Shown piece by piece: positions 20,105 through 30,164 of a DNA stretch of 33,710 bases. The notes beneath the pieces were generated by a model, which was not told where the DNA came from, did no database searches, and saw only the letters and a list, made by a program, of their open reading frames with translations. Each line of letters begins with the position of its first letter. Position 1 is the stretch's first letter. The translations under genes were made by a program, and so were the position numbers. Source of the stretch: Chara braunii (taxonomy: Eukaryota > Streptophyta > Charophyceae > Charales > Characeae); the NCBI GenBank assembly GCA_003427395.1, contig BFEA01000050.1, forward strand, positions 769,818-803,527. The letters are read 5' to 3'.

Positions 20105-20440
20105 TCCCCCCCTCTTTCCTCCATCTCCCCCTGTCCCTCCGCTGCCTCCACCGAAAAGGACAACCCTGATCACAATCTTCCTTCATCGGCCGCCAACTTG
20201 GGACATACCTGCTTCCTCCCCCATCTTCCACTAAGGCATCAAGTATGCCTCAACCAACCCCTTACCCCAAACTGCCTCCGCTGAGATATGATGTCACCCC
20301 ATACATCTCTCCCAGCCCCAGAATAGGGCATCCCCCAAAATCTGCCCCCACTCCCTACAGGGCATTTCACCCCCCGCCTTGTGAAGCCCCTGCAGAGTAG
20401 AGCTCTCCTCCTTAAAACCCCAACTCCCCACCCGCTCAAA
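20105..20440 (-). repeat. Family A repeat, inverted copy 2
   Basis: Same landmarks as copy 1 (ccgctgcctccacc, agaatagggcatcccc, ctgcagagtagagctctcc), with small indels. The two copies stand in tandem. Confidence 0.8.
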
Positions 20441-20581
20441 AATAATTCATTAGTGTGCCCAAAGGGGAATTAGAAATTAATAGTGGAGAAAGGAAAAACA
20501 CTTCCAATAAAAAATTCTGAAAATCGTGATGGAGAAAAGGTGGATGAGTTTTTTTTTTTTTTGACCCTATGATTACAAACT

Positions 20582-20816
20582 ATTAATGATGATTGATGTT
20601 GATGATGCTGACGCACAGCGCCCTGTATGTGGTAATGGCGAGGATCACTAATGATGATGATTTGATGATGACGATGATGATGGTGGTGATGGCGAGCATC
20701 ACTAATGATGATGATTTGATGATGACGTTGACGATGATGATGATGATGATGCACAACGCCCTATGATGACAAAAGGATGATGATGGTATTGATGACGAGC
20801 ACCTTTGATGATAACC

Positions 20817-20856
<40 letters not shown>

Positions 20857-21130
20857 AATGATGATAACGCAAATGATGGTGTTGATGAAGAGCACCTTTG
20901 ATGATAGTACCCTGATGATGATGATGGTGGTGACGAGCGGCACCCTGATGATGATGACGAAACATTATCGTGATGGCGATGTCGATGATGATGATGAACC
21001 GCGCCCTGTTGATGATGTTGATGATGATGATGATGACGAGCAACACCCTGATGATGATGATGCTAGCAAACCTTGATGATGAAACCTTGATGATGATGAT
21101 GACGAACATCAGTTTGATGACGAACTGCGC
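20582..21130. repeat. (GAT)n minisatellite with higher-order units
   Basis: GAT triplets (+ strand) interrupted by recurring motifs such as gcgccctg, gacgagcacctttgatgat and gagcatcactaatgatg. The longest pure run is about 20816-20853. It gives open frames of poly-Met/Asp on the + strand and poly-His/Ile on the - strand, which are repeat artefacts. Confidence 0.93.
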
Positions 21131-21600
21131 CCCTGATAGCCTCGTTGCGATGGCGATAACAGTGTTGATTGTACTTGATAACACGTCCAAGTTGCGCCCC
21201 TGAAGACGAAAGCAGTAGGGTGATGTCGAATCGCGACCTGATCGTGATAGTGAGAGCAAGGATGATGGCGAGCAGTACCCCAATGGCCGACCGTTACTGT
21301 AATTACTCACACTTCAGGGTGCCTAGGGCTAACTCCACTGTACTCCACAGGCATCGACAAAGCCAACNCCTCTCAGGNCGAAAGCCACGTGCAGCAACGC
21401 AGCGGCAATGGAGTAAAACGTGGAACTCCCAGAAACTGAACGCCACCGGGAGTCAGACCACCTGCCACATCAACTTGTGAGATTGTGTGGTCAAGCGCCT
21501 GCGCTAAGCGCCAGGACTTCAAAAAAGGCCGCCATCGCCGCCGCGTGCCATCTTCAAGAACACGTGGCATCGAGCGGGGCGCAACGCTCCCGGTAGCGTT
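21131..21600. other. Unassigned; two ambiguous bases
   Basis: No motif or convincing ORF. Single N at 21368 and 21378 mark a weakly resolved consensus just before pol sequence resumes. Confidence 0.5.
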
Positions 21601-23430
21601 GTGCCGCCCCCGTCTACTTTTCCCAAAAGAAACGCGCTTAACTTTGCTCCACCGTTATATTTTCTCACAGAAACACAGGTGCCAACAGCATCGTTTCTTG
21701 GAGAGCCCATTCTGCAAACTTTAGATATGGCTGACATCTTGGAACCCCCTCGTACTTTGTACGAGGATGCGTTTTCATTACGAGAAAGATATCAGCAGAT
21801 GAATCAATACCTTGATCTTTTCGTCGCTCCGCGCAGACCATTCCTCACACTAGGCGCTATGATCGCATTAATTAGGCAAGCGGTCGAAGCTCCGATTGAC
21901 GATGTTCCCAACAACCTAACGTAGGAAATGGCGGGACTAACTGGATTGGAAATCTCAGCAAGCGCCACTGACCCCGAGTCCAATGTCAAAGTTAAGGAAA
22001 CTGAGATAATTAGCCCGACTGAATCACAGATGCTCGCCACTGTTTTTTCGATCTGGACTAGTAGCTCTATGTTCTCCAATGTACAGTGCAAACGACCAAT
22101 AGGGCTTGATTGGATCAACATACGGCTTGACATTTTTGGCAACTGACCAACAATCACCTTGCCTAGTCACGTTCTCAAAGAGATCCGTGAATCCTTAATC
22201 GATGTGTTGCATGGATATGTTGTGGTATTGAGTGTGCACGATAACGATATTGGGAGGTTGAACGTGATCGAACACACGATCCTCACAGGAAATCATCGAC
22301 CGATTAGCTGCACTCCCTATCGGTACTCTCTGGCGCAACGACTTGCCGCATTCCATAGAGTAAAGGAGTTAGAAGCTAATTGATGGATTGAGCCCGCCAT
22401 CGGACCTTGGCCATTCCCTGTGGTAATTGTACCCAAGAAAGCGGGAGGGATTCATATATGCATTGATTACCAAAAGTTGAATGACATCATGATTAAGGAT
22501 GTGTATCCCCTCTCCCGGATTGATGAATTGTTGGATGCTATTGGGTGTGCTCGATTTTTCAGCAAGTTTGATGTCCGCCACGGGTTCCACCATCTCCTCG
22601 TTCGAAAGGAAGATCGCCCGAAAACGGCCTTCGTTCTTTTTGAGGGGACTTGGCAGTGAATTCGATGCCCGATGGGAATTTTCAATGCCCCAGCCATGTT
22701 TCGACGTGTGATGAATATGGCTTTCCAAAACTTCGTGCGAAAAACGCGCTTGGCGCAGAGCATTATTAACTATTGTGTGATTATATATATGGATAATATC
22801 CTGGTGTATTCAAGTACCTATGAGGGGCACATGCAACATATTGAGTGGACATTGCACGCATTGAAGGACGTTGGATTTAAGGTGGCTCTCGAGAAGTGTC
22901 ATTTTTTCCTCATGAAGATCTCCTTCCTTGGCCACGTGGTCACGGACAAGGGTTTGCACCCAGAGTTTCAGAAGGTGGCAGCCATGAAAGACGCATCGGT
23001 GCCAACACCAGTGACACAAGTACGCGCCTTTTTGGGACAGACATCGTATTATCAGAGGTTTATCAAGGGGTTTGCAGCGATTACGGGACCACTCACAAAC
23101 TTGTTGAAAAAAGATCGGTCGTTCATCTGGAACCCGCAGTGCGATCGGGCCTTTCGAGAACTTAAGGCGGCTCTGATCTCGGCCCCGGTCCTCATACGAC
23201 TGAACCCGGAAAAGCCTTTTGTCCTCATCAACGATTGGTAGCCCGAGGTGATCTCGGCGATCTTGGCCCAGGTGGGACCTGATGGCCTGGAACACGTGGT
23301 GGAATACGCATCTAAATCGGTACCTTCCTGCAAGCGGAATTACTTCGCTCCAACAGGAGAATGCAACGAGGCATTGGGGGAATCAGTCACTTCCGAGCCT
23401 ACTTACATGGCCGGAAGTTCACATTGGTGA
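21601..23430 (+). pseudogene. Reverse transcriptase and RNase H of the PHD-containing element
   Basis: One frame runs from 21601 to about 23380, broken by stops at 21922-21924, 22144, 22381, 22657 and 23239. The first ~180 codons (a Met at 21727 starts MADILEPPRT) match no domain I recognise. From about 22190 the RT begins (IEHTILTGNHRPI, PFPVVIVPKKAGG, HICIDYQKLND, FSKFDVRHGFHHL, CPMGIFNAPAMF), with catalytic-loop motif YMDN at 22786-22797, where the family has YMDD or YLDD. The thumb (LGHVVTDKG, VRAFLGQTSYYQRFIKGFA) and RNase H (VLINDW...PEVISAILAQV, YFAPTGECNEALGE) follow. The reading frame then shifts (about 23380) to give the RNase H end RAYLHGRKFTLVTDHEPLL. It would make cDNA and degrade RNA. 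Non-functional. Confidence 0.92.
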
Positions 23431-23690
23431 CCGACCATGAACCACTGCTCGCCCTGAAAAAGTCCTAGGATTACAGTAACTTGGGTATGATAGGACGATG
23501 GGCTGCCACGTTGCAGAACATGGACTTTGACATTCTTCATCGGAAACACGAGAAACACAGCAACGCGGACGGATTGACACGATTACATCGCCCCGACAAA
23601 GTACCAGGGGCCAGGAGTGAGGAAGTGACACCTTGGCACGACCCGGAACCAAAGGACGAGCCTCAATACGATAAGGTGGAGATCCTTTGA
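23382..23690 (+). pseudogene. RNase H C-terminus and connection region
   Basis: In a frame different from the preceding one: LVTDHEPLLALKK, TAG at 23466, then GRWAATLQNMDFDILHRKHEKHSNADGLTRLH, the usual Ty3/gypsy RNase H end (the family motif is ...HxxGKxNxVADxLSR). The frame ends at a TGA at 23688 and the PHD frame takes over. Confidence 0.85.
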
Positions 23691-23733
23691 AGAATTAAAC
23701 GGATACGCTCTCTCTGTCTCTCTCTCGGAACAA

Positions 23734-24153
23734 TGGCGATCCTTTCTTCTTCTTCTTCTCTCAGCCCCCCCGCTCCCACTCCCCCTCCGCATTCAGACTT
23801 TTTCTGCCAATCTCCCGGACAAGTTTTGTTATTTCTGCACATGTATTGCAAAGGTTTATGGGGTAGACTGTCACCCCTATGAGTCTGGGTTCACTGACTG
23901 GGTAGACTGCGCCGAGTGTGTTAATCGTGCGCATGGCGTATGTGTTGGATACCGAACGAGTAGTAAGGCGTGGAAGTGTCCTCCATGTCGAACGGACAAG
24001 CTTCCCACGAAGACTCGATTCCAAGCCGCCAGAACTGACGGTCCCAAATACGACGAAAAATATTTAAGGGATGAAGTATGGACGGACAAAATATTATTAG
24101 CGAAATTAGTTGGCAGGACATTGGACCATCTTACTAAACATGACACACGTTGA
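23734..24153 (+). CDS. PHD finger module at the N-terminus of integrase (pol segment, relic)
   Basis: The frame is open upstream and runs to a TGA at 24151, then continues in the same frame into integrase. A low-complexity Ser/Leu/Pro linker (23734-23810) precedes a C4HC3 PHD finger: Cys codons at 23827 and 23836 (CX2C), then 23 residues, Cys at 23908 and 23917 (CX2C), His 23932 (X4), Cys 23941 (X2), X11, Cys 23977 and 23986 (CX2C). A Trp sits two residues before the penultimate Cys (WKC), the diagnostic PHD position. PHD fingers bind histone H3 tails, often methylated or unmodified Lys4. All eight ligands survive, unlike the RT and integrase active sites. A basic stretch and a helix-like tail (KYDEKYLRDEVWTDKILLA) follow. 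Not seen in the first Ty3 element of this window. Role inferred: chromatin targeting of integration. Confidence 0.85.
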   Translation, partial: WRSFLLLLLSAPPLPLPLRIQTFSANLPDKFCYFCTCIAKVYGVDCHPYESGFTDWVDCAECVNRAHGVCVGYRTSSKAWKCPPCRTDKLPTKTRFQAARTDGPKYDEKYLRDEVWTDKILLAKLVGRTLDHLTKHDTR

Positions 24154-25216
24154 GCAACGGAGAGGCCACGAGATTATCGTTGGATCAACGGTCATCTGGA
24201 AAAGCGTAAAACAGATGGATCGGGATTATGGTTGACGGTTCCCCATCCATTTCAGCGATATGACTGGACCAAATCTGCGCACGAGGAGCAGGTCGCTCAC
24301 TTTGCGATACGCGTCACCGAAGCGACCATCGATCAAAATCGATGGTTCTGGTCCAACATTCGTGATGATGTTAGACACGTAGTTGCCAACTGTCTGGTGT
24401 GTGCTGCCGATCGTGCACCCATCCGAGGACCAAATACGATAGTTCCGATGGAAGTAGAGCGTCCTTTCCAGCAAGTCAGTATGGACACGATAGATATTGG
24501 TATGCCACCTGGTCTCAATCGTTGTGAGTATTTCATTCTATTGGTATTAATCGACCACTTCTCGAAATATATCGAAGTCTACCCCTATAAAACACGTAAG
24601 GCCTCAAAAGTAGCTACGTACATTGACCGATACCTCAATACCCATCTAGATACATAAGAGATTCTAACAAACAATGGGTCTGAATTCAAAGCCGAGGTAG
24701 AGGAATTGTTGATGCGACATGGCGTTACTCTCCGACACACCGCTCCCCACATCTCTCAGTCCAATGGGCTAGCAAAAAACGCGAATCACATGATAAAGAC
24801 CGCTCTTTGCAAGAACTTAGCGGCAAATGACACACGTCCTCGGCCTGAGATAGTACATCAGATCATCGGGATCCATCGAGCGGACCCTCACGAGTCCACC
24901 AGATTCACCCCCTTTCAGCTTCGAACCAATAGTATTTCATGCGTCGACAATCGGAGTGCCTCGAAAAATGTCGAAAAAGGAGGAAGGGACACGTGGTCGG
25001 GCCTCAAGGCCAAGGCTAAGCGGTATGCGGATTTAATGGAAAAAGCTATCCCTAGGCGAGCCCGAAAAAGGCAGAAAATGACCGAGCTAGCCCACGGTAG
25101 GCAGGTCCATAGTTACGAGGCCCGGAATGGGAATGCACACCCACAACAGCAGTGCAGGTACGTAAATGTGCACGCGACTGAAAACTCGCGCCCAGGTTTT
25201 CTGGCTGCTAACGCGT
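24154..25216 (+). pseudogene. Integrase of the PHD-containing element
   Basis: N-terminal HHCC domain: HEEQVAHF (HX4H spacing), then about 30 residues and CLVC. The catalytic core (RNase H fold) follows: first Asp in VSMDTIDIG (GAC 24484) intact, with FILLVLIDHFSKYIEVYP. At the second Asp the codon is Asn (AAC 24670, LTNNGSEF). At the Glu, about 35 codons on, the codon is Lys (AAA 24775, NGLAKNANH). Both fit single G-to-A changes. A TAA interrupts at 24655. The C-terminal part to 25216 is basic (RARKRQKM), with a further frame (25218-25433) that contains IVRHTSYLRPL, similar to the end of the Ty3 C-terminal domain. It would insert cDNA into the genome. Inactive here. Confidence 0.92.
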
Positions 25217-25217
25217 A

Positions 25218-25433
25218 GTGGAATTCGGCCCTAACGGAGCCAATACTGTGCGCATCACTCCTGAGGCCGGCGCCAGTCATAACTCTCTTCCTATCGTTCG
25301 TCATACCTCCTACCTTCGCCCTCTCCCACCCTCTACGGACCCTATCTCGCCTCAGTCTTCTTTCTCCATCCCAGAAGAGGACCTTGCTTCCTCCCTTTCG
25401 TCTAGTACAACTTCTCCTCGCTCTTCACCATGA
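25218..25433 (+). pseudogene. Integrase C-terminal tail in a shifted frame
   Basis: A frame starting at about 25218 (a GAxxVRI-like opening, IVRHTSYLRPL, then Ser/Pro-rich) most likely is the displaced C-terminal end of integrase after a frameshift near 25210. Its TGA at 25431 overlaps the ATG of the next frame (ATGA). There is no chromodomain signature. Confidence 0.5.
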
Positions 25434-26645
25434 GTTTTGCCATCGAGCCGGCCCCTCCTCCGCAGCTTCTTCAGCCTCGACCTTCATTGCAGTTTCGCCA
25501 AGTCTCGCATCCTCGTCTCAGTTCCGATCTCCTCCGGTTTGCGCAGCTGTTCAATCACCGGGCTTGGTATGTAGCTGTAGAAGTAACGATGTCAACGGAT
25601 CTAGGAGCGGCGGTCATCTTGGTGGAAGCTTCGGCGTTCGCGCGATTCCCCCGACCAAATCAAAGTGACGTGACGGTGATAAACGCCTTCATTGGTGATC
25701 TCTGTACTATCATCTCGCAACGACGTACCGCTGTGGTCACGAGCCTTTACGAGTGGGGGCAGACGTTGGTGGCAGATTGGCGGTAGCGGTTGGGCCGACT
25801 AGGCAGACAGGTGGTGGGGACCGAGTGTATCGATACTTTCTCTCTCCGGACTAGCAACACTGATCCCTTAGATCATCCCCTTCCCCCTCTTCGTCTTTAC
25901 CCTTGTGCAGATGAATCGCTTCTCTACCTCAGGCTTCTCCCTTCCTTCAGATCTTCCAACTCTCCGGCCATCTTGGGCCGATCCCCTTCTAACCTTGGAG
26001 ATTCGCCCTACCACGATCCCTCCTTTCCATCCTTCTTACATCCGCAAGTGGACTCAATTCGTGGCAGTCAACGTGTGTATGTGAATGGTGAAATCCCATG
26101 GGGCACGATACTAAAGTAATCGGGAATTGGAGATTTACAATGAGATATCGCTGCTGTTAGCGCAAGTTTGGTCGACGGAGACGGAGACCTGTGGCACCTT
26201 GGTGGTCTATGGGGAAATTGTTGTAGGAGGTAGAGCGACTGTCGCTCACGAGCTCCTCACTTTCCTGTCTCAGCTCGTCGACGATCTGCCAACAAACATC
26301 ATCTCCTTCAATCCGAGCGATCCGAGCCAATCTGAGCATGTCACTTTGGAGAGGACGTTGACGCCAACAATAATTTGGGTGAATTACACGGAAGATTTCG
26401 GCCAATACTTGAGTGACCACGATCCCACGAGTTGGTGTTATTTGGACCTGAACGACCTCACGCCGGATAATTCTAATCGGAATGAATTATGGAACGCTCA
26501 TCGGACACACGGAGAGGTGCCATCAGACGGTGACCCAGGTCGCATAGCCATCTCGGGATTGTCAGCGGAAGAAGAGTCGAAGACCAGGTCGACGACGAAG
26601 GAAGACGAGGAGGCAACTCCATATGGTTATACTGCCTTAAGGTGA
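25430..26645 (+). CDS. Extra ORF after integrase, unknown protein (broken by one stop and one frameshift)
   Basis: It starts at ATG 25430, overlapping the TGA of the preceding frame (ATGA), as seen where a downstream ORF is reached by termination-reinitiation. The frame runs to TAG 25784, continues in frame to TAA 26117, and the third segment (26127-26645) is in another frame. Joined by position, these would amount to roughly 400 residues. It is soluble in appearance: no signal peptide, no hydrophobic segment long enough to span a membrane, hence not obviously envelope-like. The first 30 residues are Pro/Gln-rich; the rest is mixed with segments such as YVAVEV, VINAFIGDLCTII, SWCYLDLNDL, and ends in acidic/Thr-rich sequence. 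No domain recognised. Its location between integrase and the 3' LTR parallels additional ORFs of some plant Ty3 lineages. Confidence 0.45.
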
Positions 26646-26959
26646 CACTGAAGAGAAGGATGTTGAGAGGGAAGGAGGGGGAGCCATGAGGGAAGACTTG
26701 GCATAAGAGCCGCACAGCAAAGTGGTGGCAGAAGAGTTGGTTGGCGAATATGCGGTAGGGTAGGGTAGGAAGAGGAGAGAAGGAAAGGTAATCAAGAGGG
26801 CGGCGGTAGATGGGACGAGGACGGAGCGCTCGTGCGGGGAGGAGGACGGGGACAGGAGGATTTTGTGCCATCGTGTCGACAGGCAGGTGAGATCGACAGG
26901 AGGGGGCGGGTGAGGAGGGAGATGGTGAGCGAGAGAGGCAGCGCCGACAGGAGGATTTT
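26646..26959. other. G-rich spacer with a 30-base direct repeat
   Basis: The 30-mer beginning gacaggaggattttgtgcca is found exactly at 26851-26880 and again at 26946-26975, 95 bases apart. Purine-rich on the + strand. No convincing gene; it may include a displaced polypurine-rich tract. Confidence 0.6.
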
Positions 26960-27666
26960 GTGCCATCGTGTCGACTGGCGGCGTCAGAAGGGACTTCGGG
27001 GTTTAGAGCAGATCCTCCTCGTGTGTCAGGTGGTGCTCATGCCGGAAGAGCCTCTCGGGGCTTCTCCGGGACCTTTCCTGCGGTAGAGGACTACGCGTCC
27101 CTGCCCGATAATATCCTCCACACGATCCCTAACCTATACCTCAACTACCTTCGCTCCCTCTCCCGACCCAACCATCGATTTCCTCGAGCACACCGGATCG
27201 TCCACTTCGTCGATCTTGTCGACGAAGCATCCGACTACTTCCCTCCGCTCCGAGTGGAATGGCCTAGACCACTCCACAACCCTCTCCTCGTCGATTACCG
27301 CCGAGCGGATTTTCAGTGACTGAGCGGAAGCAGGCAAGATCTGGTGGCCCCTTGATGACTTCACCTGGACAACCTCCGCCAATCAAAGAATCAGGGAGTT
27401 GCACATGGCAGGACTGGATGGTGGAGATTCTAACGCTCCAAATTGCACCCGAAGGCAGAAGACTCACGAGGGCATTGAAATTGAAGTTGACATCAACACA
27501 GACTCTGGCTCGATCTGGTAGTACTCTACCATGTGCCAATTTCAAGTTGTTCATTCCTGATACACTGCGTTCCTCATTCATTCCCTCACCCCCTTTTTCC
27601 CGTCCGCCATGTAAACTAGCTTTCGTCCATGCAATTAGGAGATCGCATAATTTCGGAACCCCCTAA
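26960..27666 (+). other. Further open frames before the 3' LTR, unknown
   Basis: ATG 26960 opens 119 codons to TGA 27317 (ending PRPLHNPLLVDYRRADFQ); within it LPDNILHTIPNLYLNYLRS and RIVHFVDLVDEASDYF read like a genuine folded protein. A second frame (from a GTG at 27316) is open to 27664. Both may continue the extra ORF region that begins at 25430. No domain recognised; the stop at 27317 and the lack of ATG in the second frame suggest decay. Confidence 0.3.
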
Positions 27667-27676
27667 GCGTCACATA

Positions 27677-29979
27677 TGTCACGCGCCAGCTTCCCGACCT
27701 GTGCCATCTTCCAACCCCCCCCCCCTCTCTTTTTCGAATTTTTGTTGTTTTTCCAACAAGCCGAAGAGGCCCCTTTTTATATTTCCATGAATTAATGGAC
27801 ATTGTTGTGATCGGGCAGGCCCGTCCTTCTGAGGACTTTTGTCATTTTGGGTCGGTTTTTGGAATTCCATCTTTTGCAATTCGGGAAATACATGGGAAAT
27901 ACGCGCGCCTTAGCAAGCGCGCTAGGAATTTGGGTCGATGGTAAGGAATTCCGAATTGAGCGGAACCAGACGTGTCCTTTCTTGTGCATGGATATTCTCG
28001 ACTTCGTTTGGAAAACTCCGGGAATTTTCGTATGAATTTGAATAGGTATAGGACTTTTTCCCATGCTCGCTCTACGCGCGGATATAGTACTTTCCATTTT
28101 TGAATCAGCTGTAACTGTTTCGATGCTTATTTTGCCTCCGCGTCGGCGCCATGGATGTGAACCTCCCTTCCCCGCTTCCCTCACTATGTTCGACACACTC
28201 TTCTTCGCGCTTAGGCTCCCTCTCTCTCTGTAACCGTTTTCCATCTCTCCCTCGCCTTACGCGCCTTTTCTCTTTCTTGATCGTCTGAATCGTGGTTTCG
28301 TTTCTCGCTATCCTTTGCGTCCTTTTTCTTCCCGCTCTAAACCTTGTGCCAAAATACCGTGTCGATTTCCTCCTCCTCCCCTCTAGCCAACGAGACGCGA
28401 TGTGTTACACGACGATTCTGATTGGCTATGACTGGGCTCCGAAGGATCAACATGGCATTCCTCGGGCGATTATCCCCAAGCTTTCCCTTACCCTTCCCCA
28501 CTTCGGTCTTAATCCTTCCTAACATTTATTTCCTTTTCCACAAATATAAATTCTGCAAGCGCACTCGAAAATCTCTCTCTCAACTTATCGGCCAACTTTC
28601 GGAAAGAAGTGGCTAAATGGTACATGTGATGTGCAAGTCGAAAAGTTCTGACGAGTTGACTGTAGTTTTACCGGTTGTGCGCTGGATCGTCCAACGGATT
28701 GTGGGATCCTGGCAAGACCGTGCAGAGACTGAGTCGACGGGGTGACGGTCACTATGGTGGGAGTAGCACGTGACGACAGGGATCTCCAGTGCCTGTGTGA
28801 GGATCGTAATCGGAAGTTGAGTGAATGTATGGTCCGGGGCCACAATGGAATTTCAGGACAGATGCACCTCTTTTTGCTTCAAGTCTAGTTTTCGAGTGTG
28901 AGTTCCGTTCACGCGGCATTTAAGCTGGAATTTCTCGTCAAGGTCATCAGACTTCCTCATCACCTTTTGCCTTCTTCACTCTTCAAATCTATGTCTCTCC
29001 TCCCTCACACCTCCTTAGTGTTATATTTCTGTTATAATGGATGAACTATGATGATTTCTCTCCTCTCACTTTGATACATGCATGCAGTAGATTGCGTTTG
29101 AGGACTTGTGTGAGCATGACAGGGATGTTGATTGATGGATCTGATGAAATGCGGGATTGGATTGGCTGAATGTAGGATGCATGACTAGGAAGGATCTGGT
29201 GCTTTGCCCTTTTGCCATGTGGACCGATTGCCCGAATCCGACTGGGTGCCGACTTCCCGTGCCTCCGCCACGCCCCTTCCCGTACGACGAGGAAAGGACA
29301 CGTGTATGTAAGTGGGACGTACGGGAAGCCGTCGCCAAGATCGACGGGCGTTATTACTTTCCACCTGAGACCCGGTGCTCTGATTCCTTGGTGGGGGACT
29401 CGTAATTATCGATATGCACTTTCCGCCTTATTCGCTGTTGTTGTTGTTTAATGAGTTGATCGTCATCCCGTGGGCGGCAGTGGTGCCTCATTGGCCTAAC
29501 ACTATGTAGCGACTGTCGTCGTACTGAGCGTTACCAAGCCAAAGGCTTCCATTACCGCACACGTGGCGAGGACGAACACAAGGAGAGAGTCACTCGATTG
29601 AGGCCCTCCACGTCGGATTCAGAGTTGTGTAGTGAACGCTGACGGGACCTCATCCGAAAACGGGATACTACGTGTGTACCCTCCCCTTTTCATTTGAAAC
29701 GTAGGGCAACGGCTCGCTGGGAAGTACAGCGATACTTTTTGGATTGAATTCCTCATCACTGTGAGCCCCGCGCACGCCTTTTCCCTTAGATCGTGCGGCG
29801 ACGGACCCCTTCTTACTAAAGTCGGACCAACACAGGAGATTTCAGTTTTGTATGTGTCCCCACACTCAATTTTCCCAAAAATCCTTGGCACACCCCATTT
29901 TGGCTGTTCTCCCCGGGGCTTTCCGCGAATCAAACACTCTGACCGGAAAGCAGCACAGGGCGTGAGGTTGAGCGTCACA
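27677..29979 (+). repeat. 3' LTR (about 2.30 kb)
   Basis: Starts TGTCACG and ends CGTCACA, near-perfect inverted termini, aligning with 14253-16545. TATAAAT is at 28545-28551. The bases just before it (gcgtcacata) repeat the LTR terminal sequence, and no polypurine tract is present there. The U5 end (...gaggttgagcgtcaca) is complete, unlike in the 5' LTR. Confidence 0.93.
28545..28551 (+). promoter_or_regulatory. TATA box of the 3' LTR
   Basis: TATAAAT, conserved at the matching place in the 5' LTR. Confidence 0.55.
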
Positions 29980-30135
29980 AACGTGGGGATGGGTAGGGTA
30001 GGTGGCCTATCCTGTAAGGACAACCATTGGCTGCCGCCACCAGCAATCACTGCGGGTCTGGTCCTTGGCCTCTACAACACCCTCGGCTCTAATAAAAAAT
30101 AATAAATAAATAAATAAATAAATAAAAATAAAAAA
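29980..30135 (+). mobile_element. A-tailed retroposon, copy B, right half
   Basis: aacgtggggatgggtagggtagg through gcctctacaacaccctcggc to an AATA-rich tail matches copy A at 13259-13395. With the left half at 14170-14252 it reconstructs one copy split by the LTR element. Confidence 0.9.
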
Positions 30136-30164
30136 GTCCAAGTGATTCCTGAAACATCAAACAG

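Larger units (their letters stand above)
18966..21600. other. Foreign repeat block between protease and RT
   Basis: Retroviral-type coding stops near 18990 (ITRTFGLNTKRNEFPP runs into a C-run) and resumes at 21601. In between are a 22-base C-run (19007-19028), (ATG)n, an unknown short frame with an inverted relative at 32.5 kb, two tandem family A repeats, a (GAT)n minisatellite and two single Ns. I see no pol motif, so it is most likely an insertion or several insertions; a misassembly bridging repeats cannot be excluded. Confidence 0.65.
14253..29979 (+). mobile_element. Large Ty3/gypsy LTR retrotransposon (15.7 kb), decayed, with a PHD finger before integrase
   Basis: Bounded by 2.3 kb direct repeats (LTRs) with inverted termini TGTGACG/CGTCACA. 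It has a PBS after the 5' LTR and gag, protease, RT, RNase H and integrase in Ty3/gypsy order. It is inserted in copy B of the A-tailed retroposon: left flank ...gttaaca, right flank aacgtgggg..., empty site ...ttaacgtgggg, giving a short target duplication of aac plus one differing base. A by-eye comparison of about 235 aligned LTR bases gave about 24 differences, so the insertion is old. Extra features are a PHD finger fused to integrase, a 2.2 kb ORF region after integrase, and a block of foreign repeats between protease and RT. No polypurine tract is obvious before the 3' LTR. Confidence 0.93.

Noticed and set aside
20702-21310. 202-codon minus-strand ORF with His/Ile runs
   Set aside because: Product of the (GAT)n minisatellite, open in several frames for lack of stop triplets.
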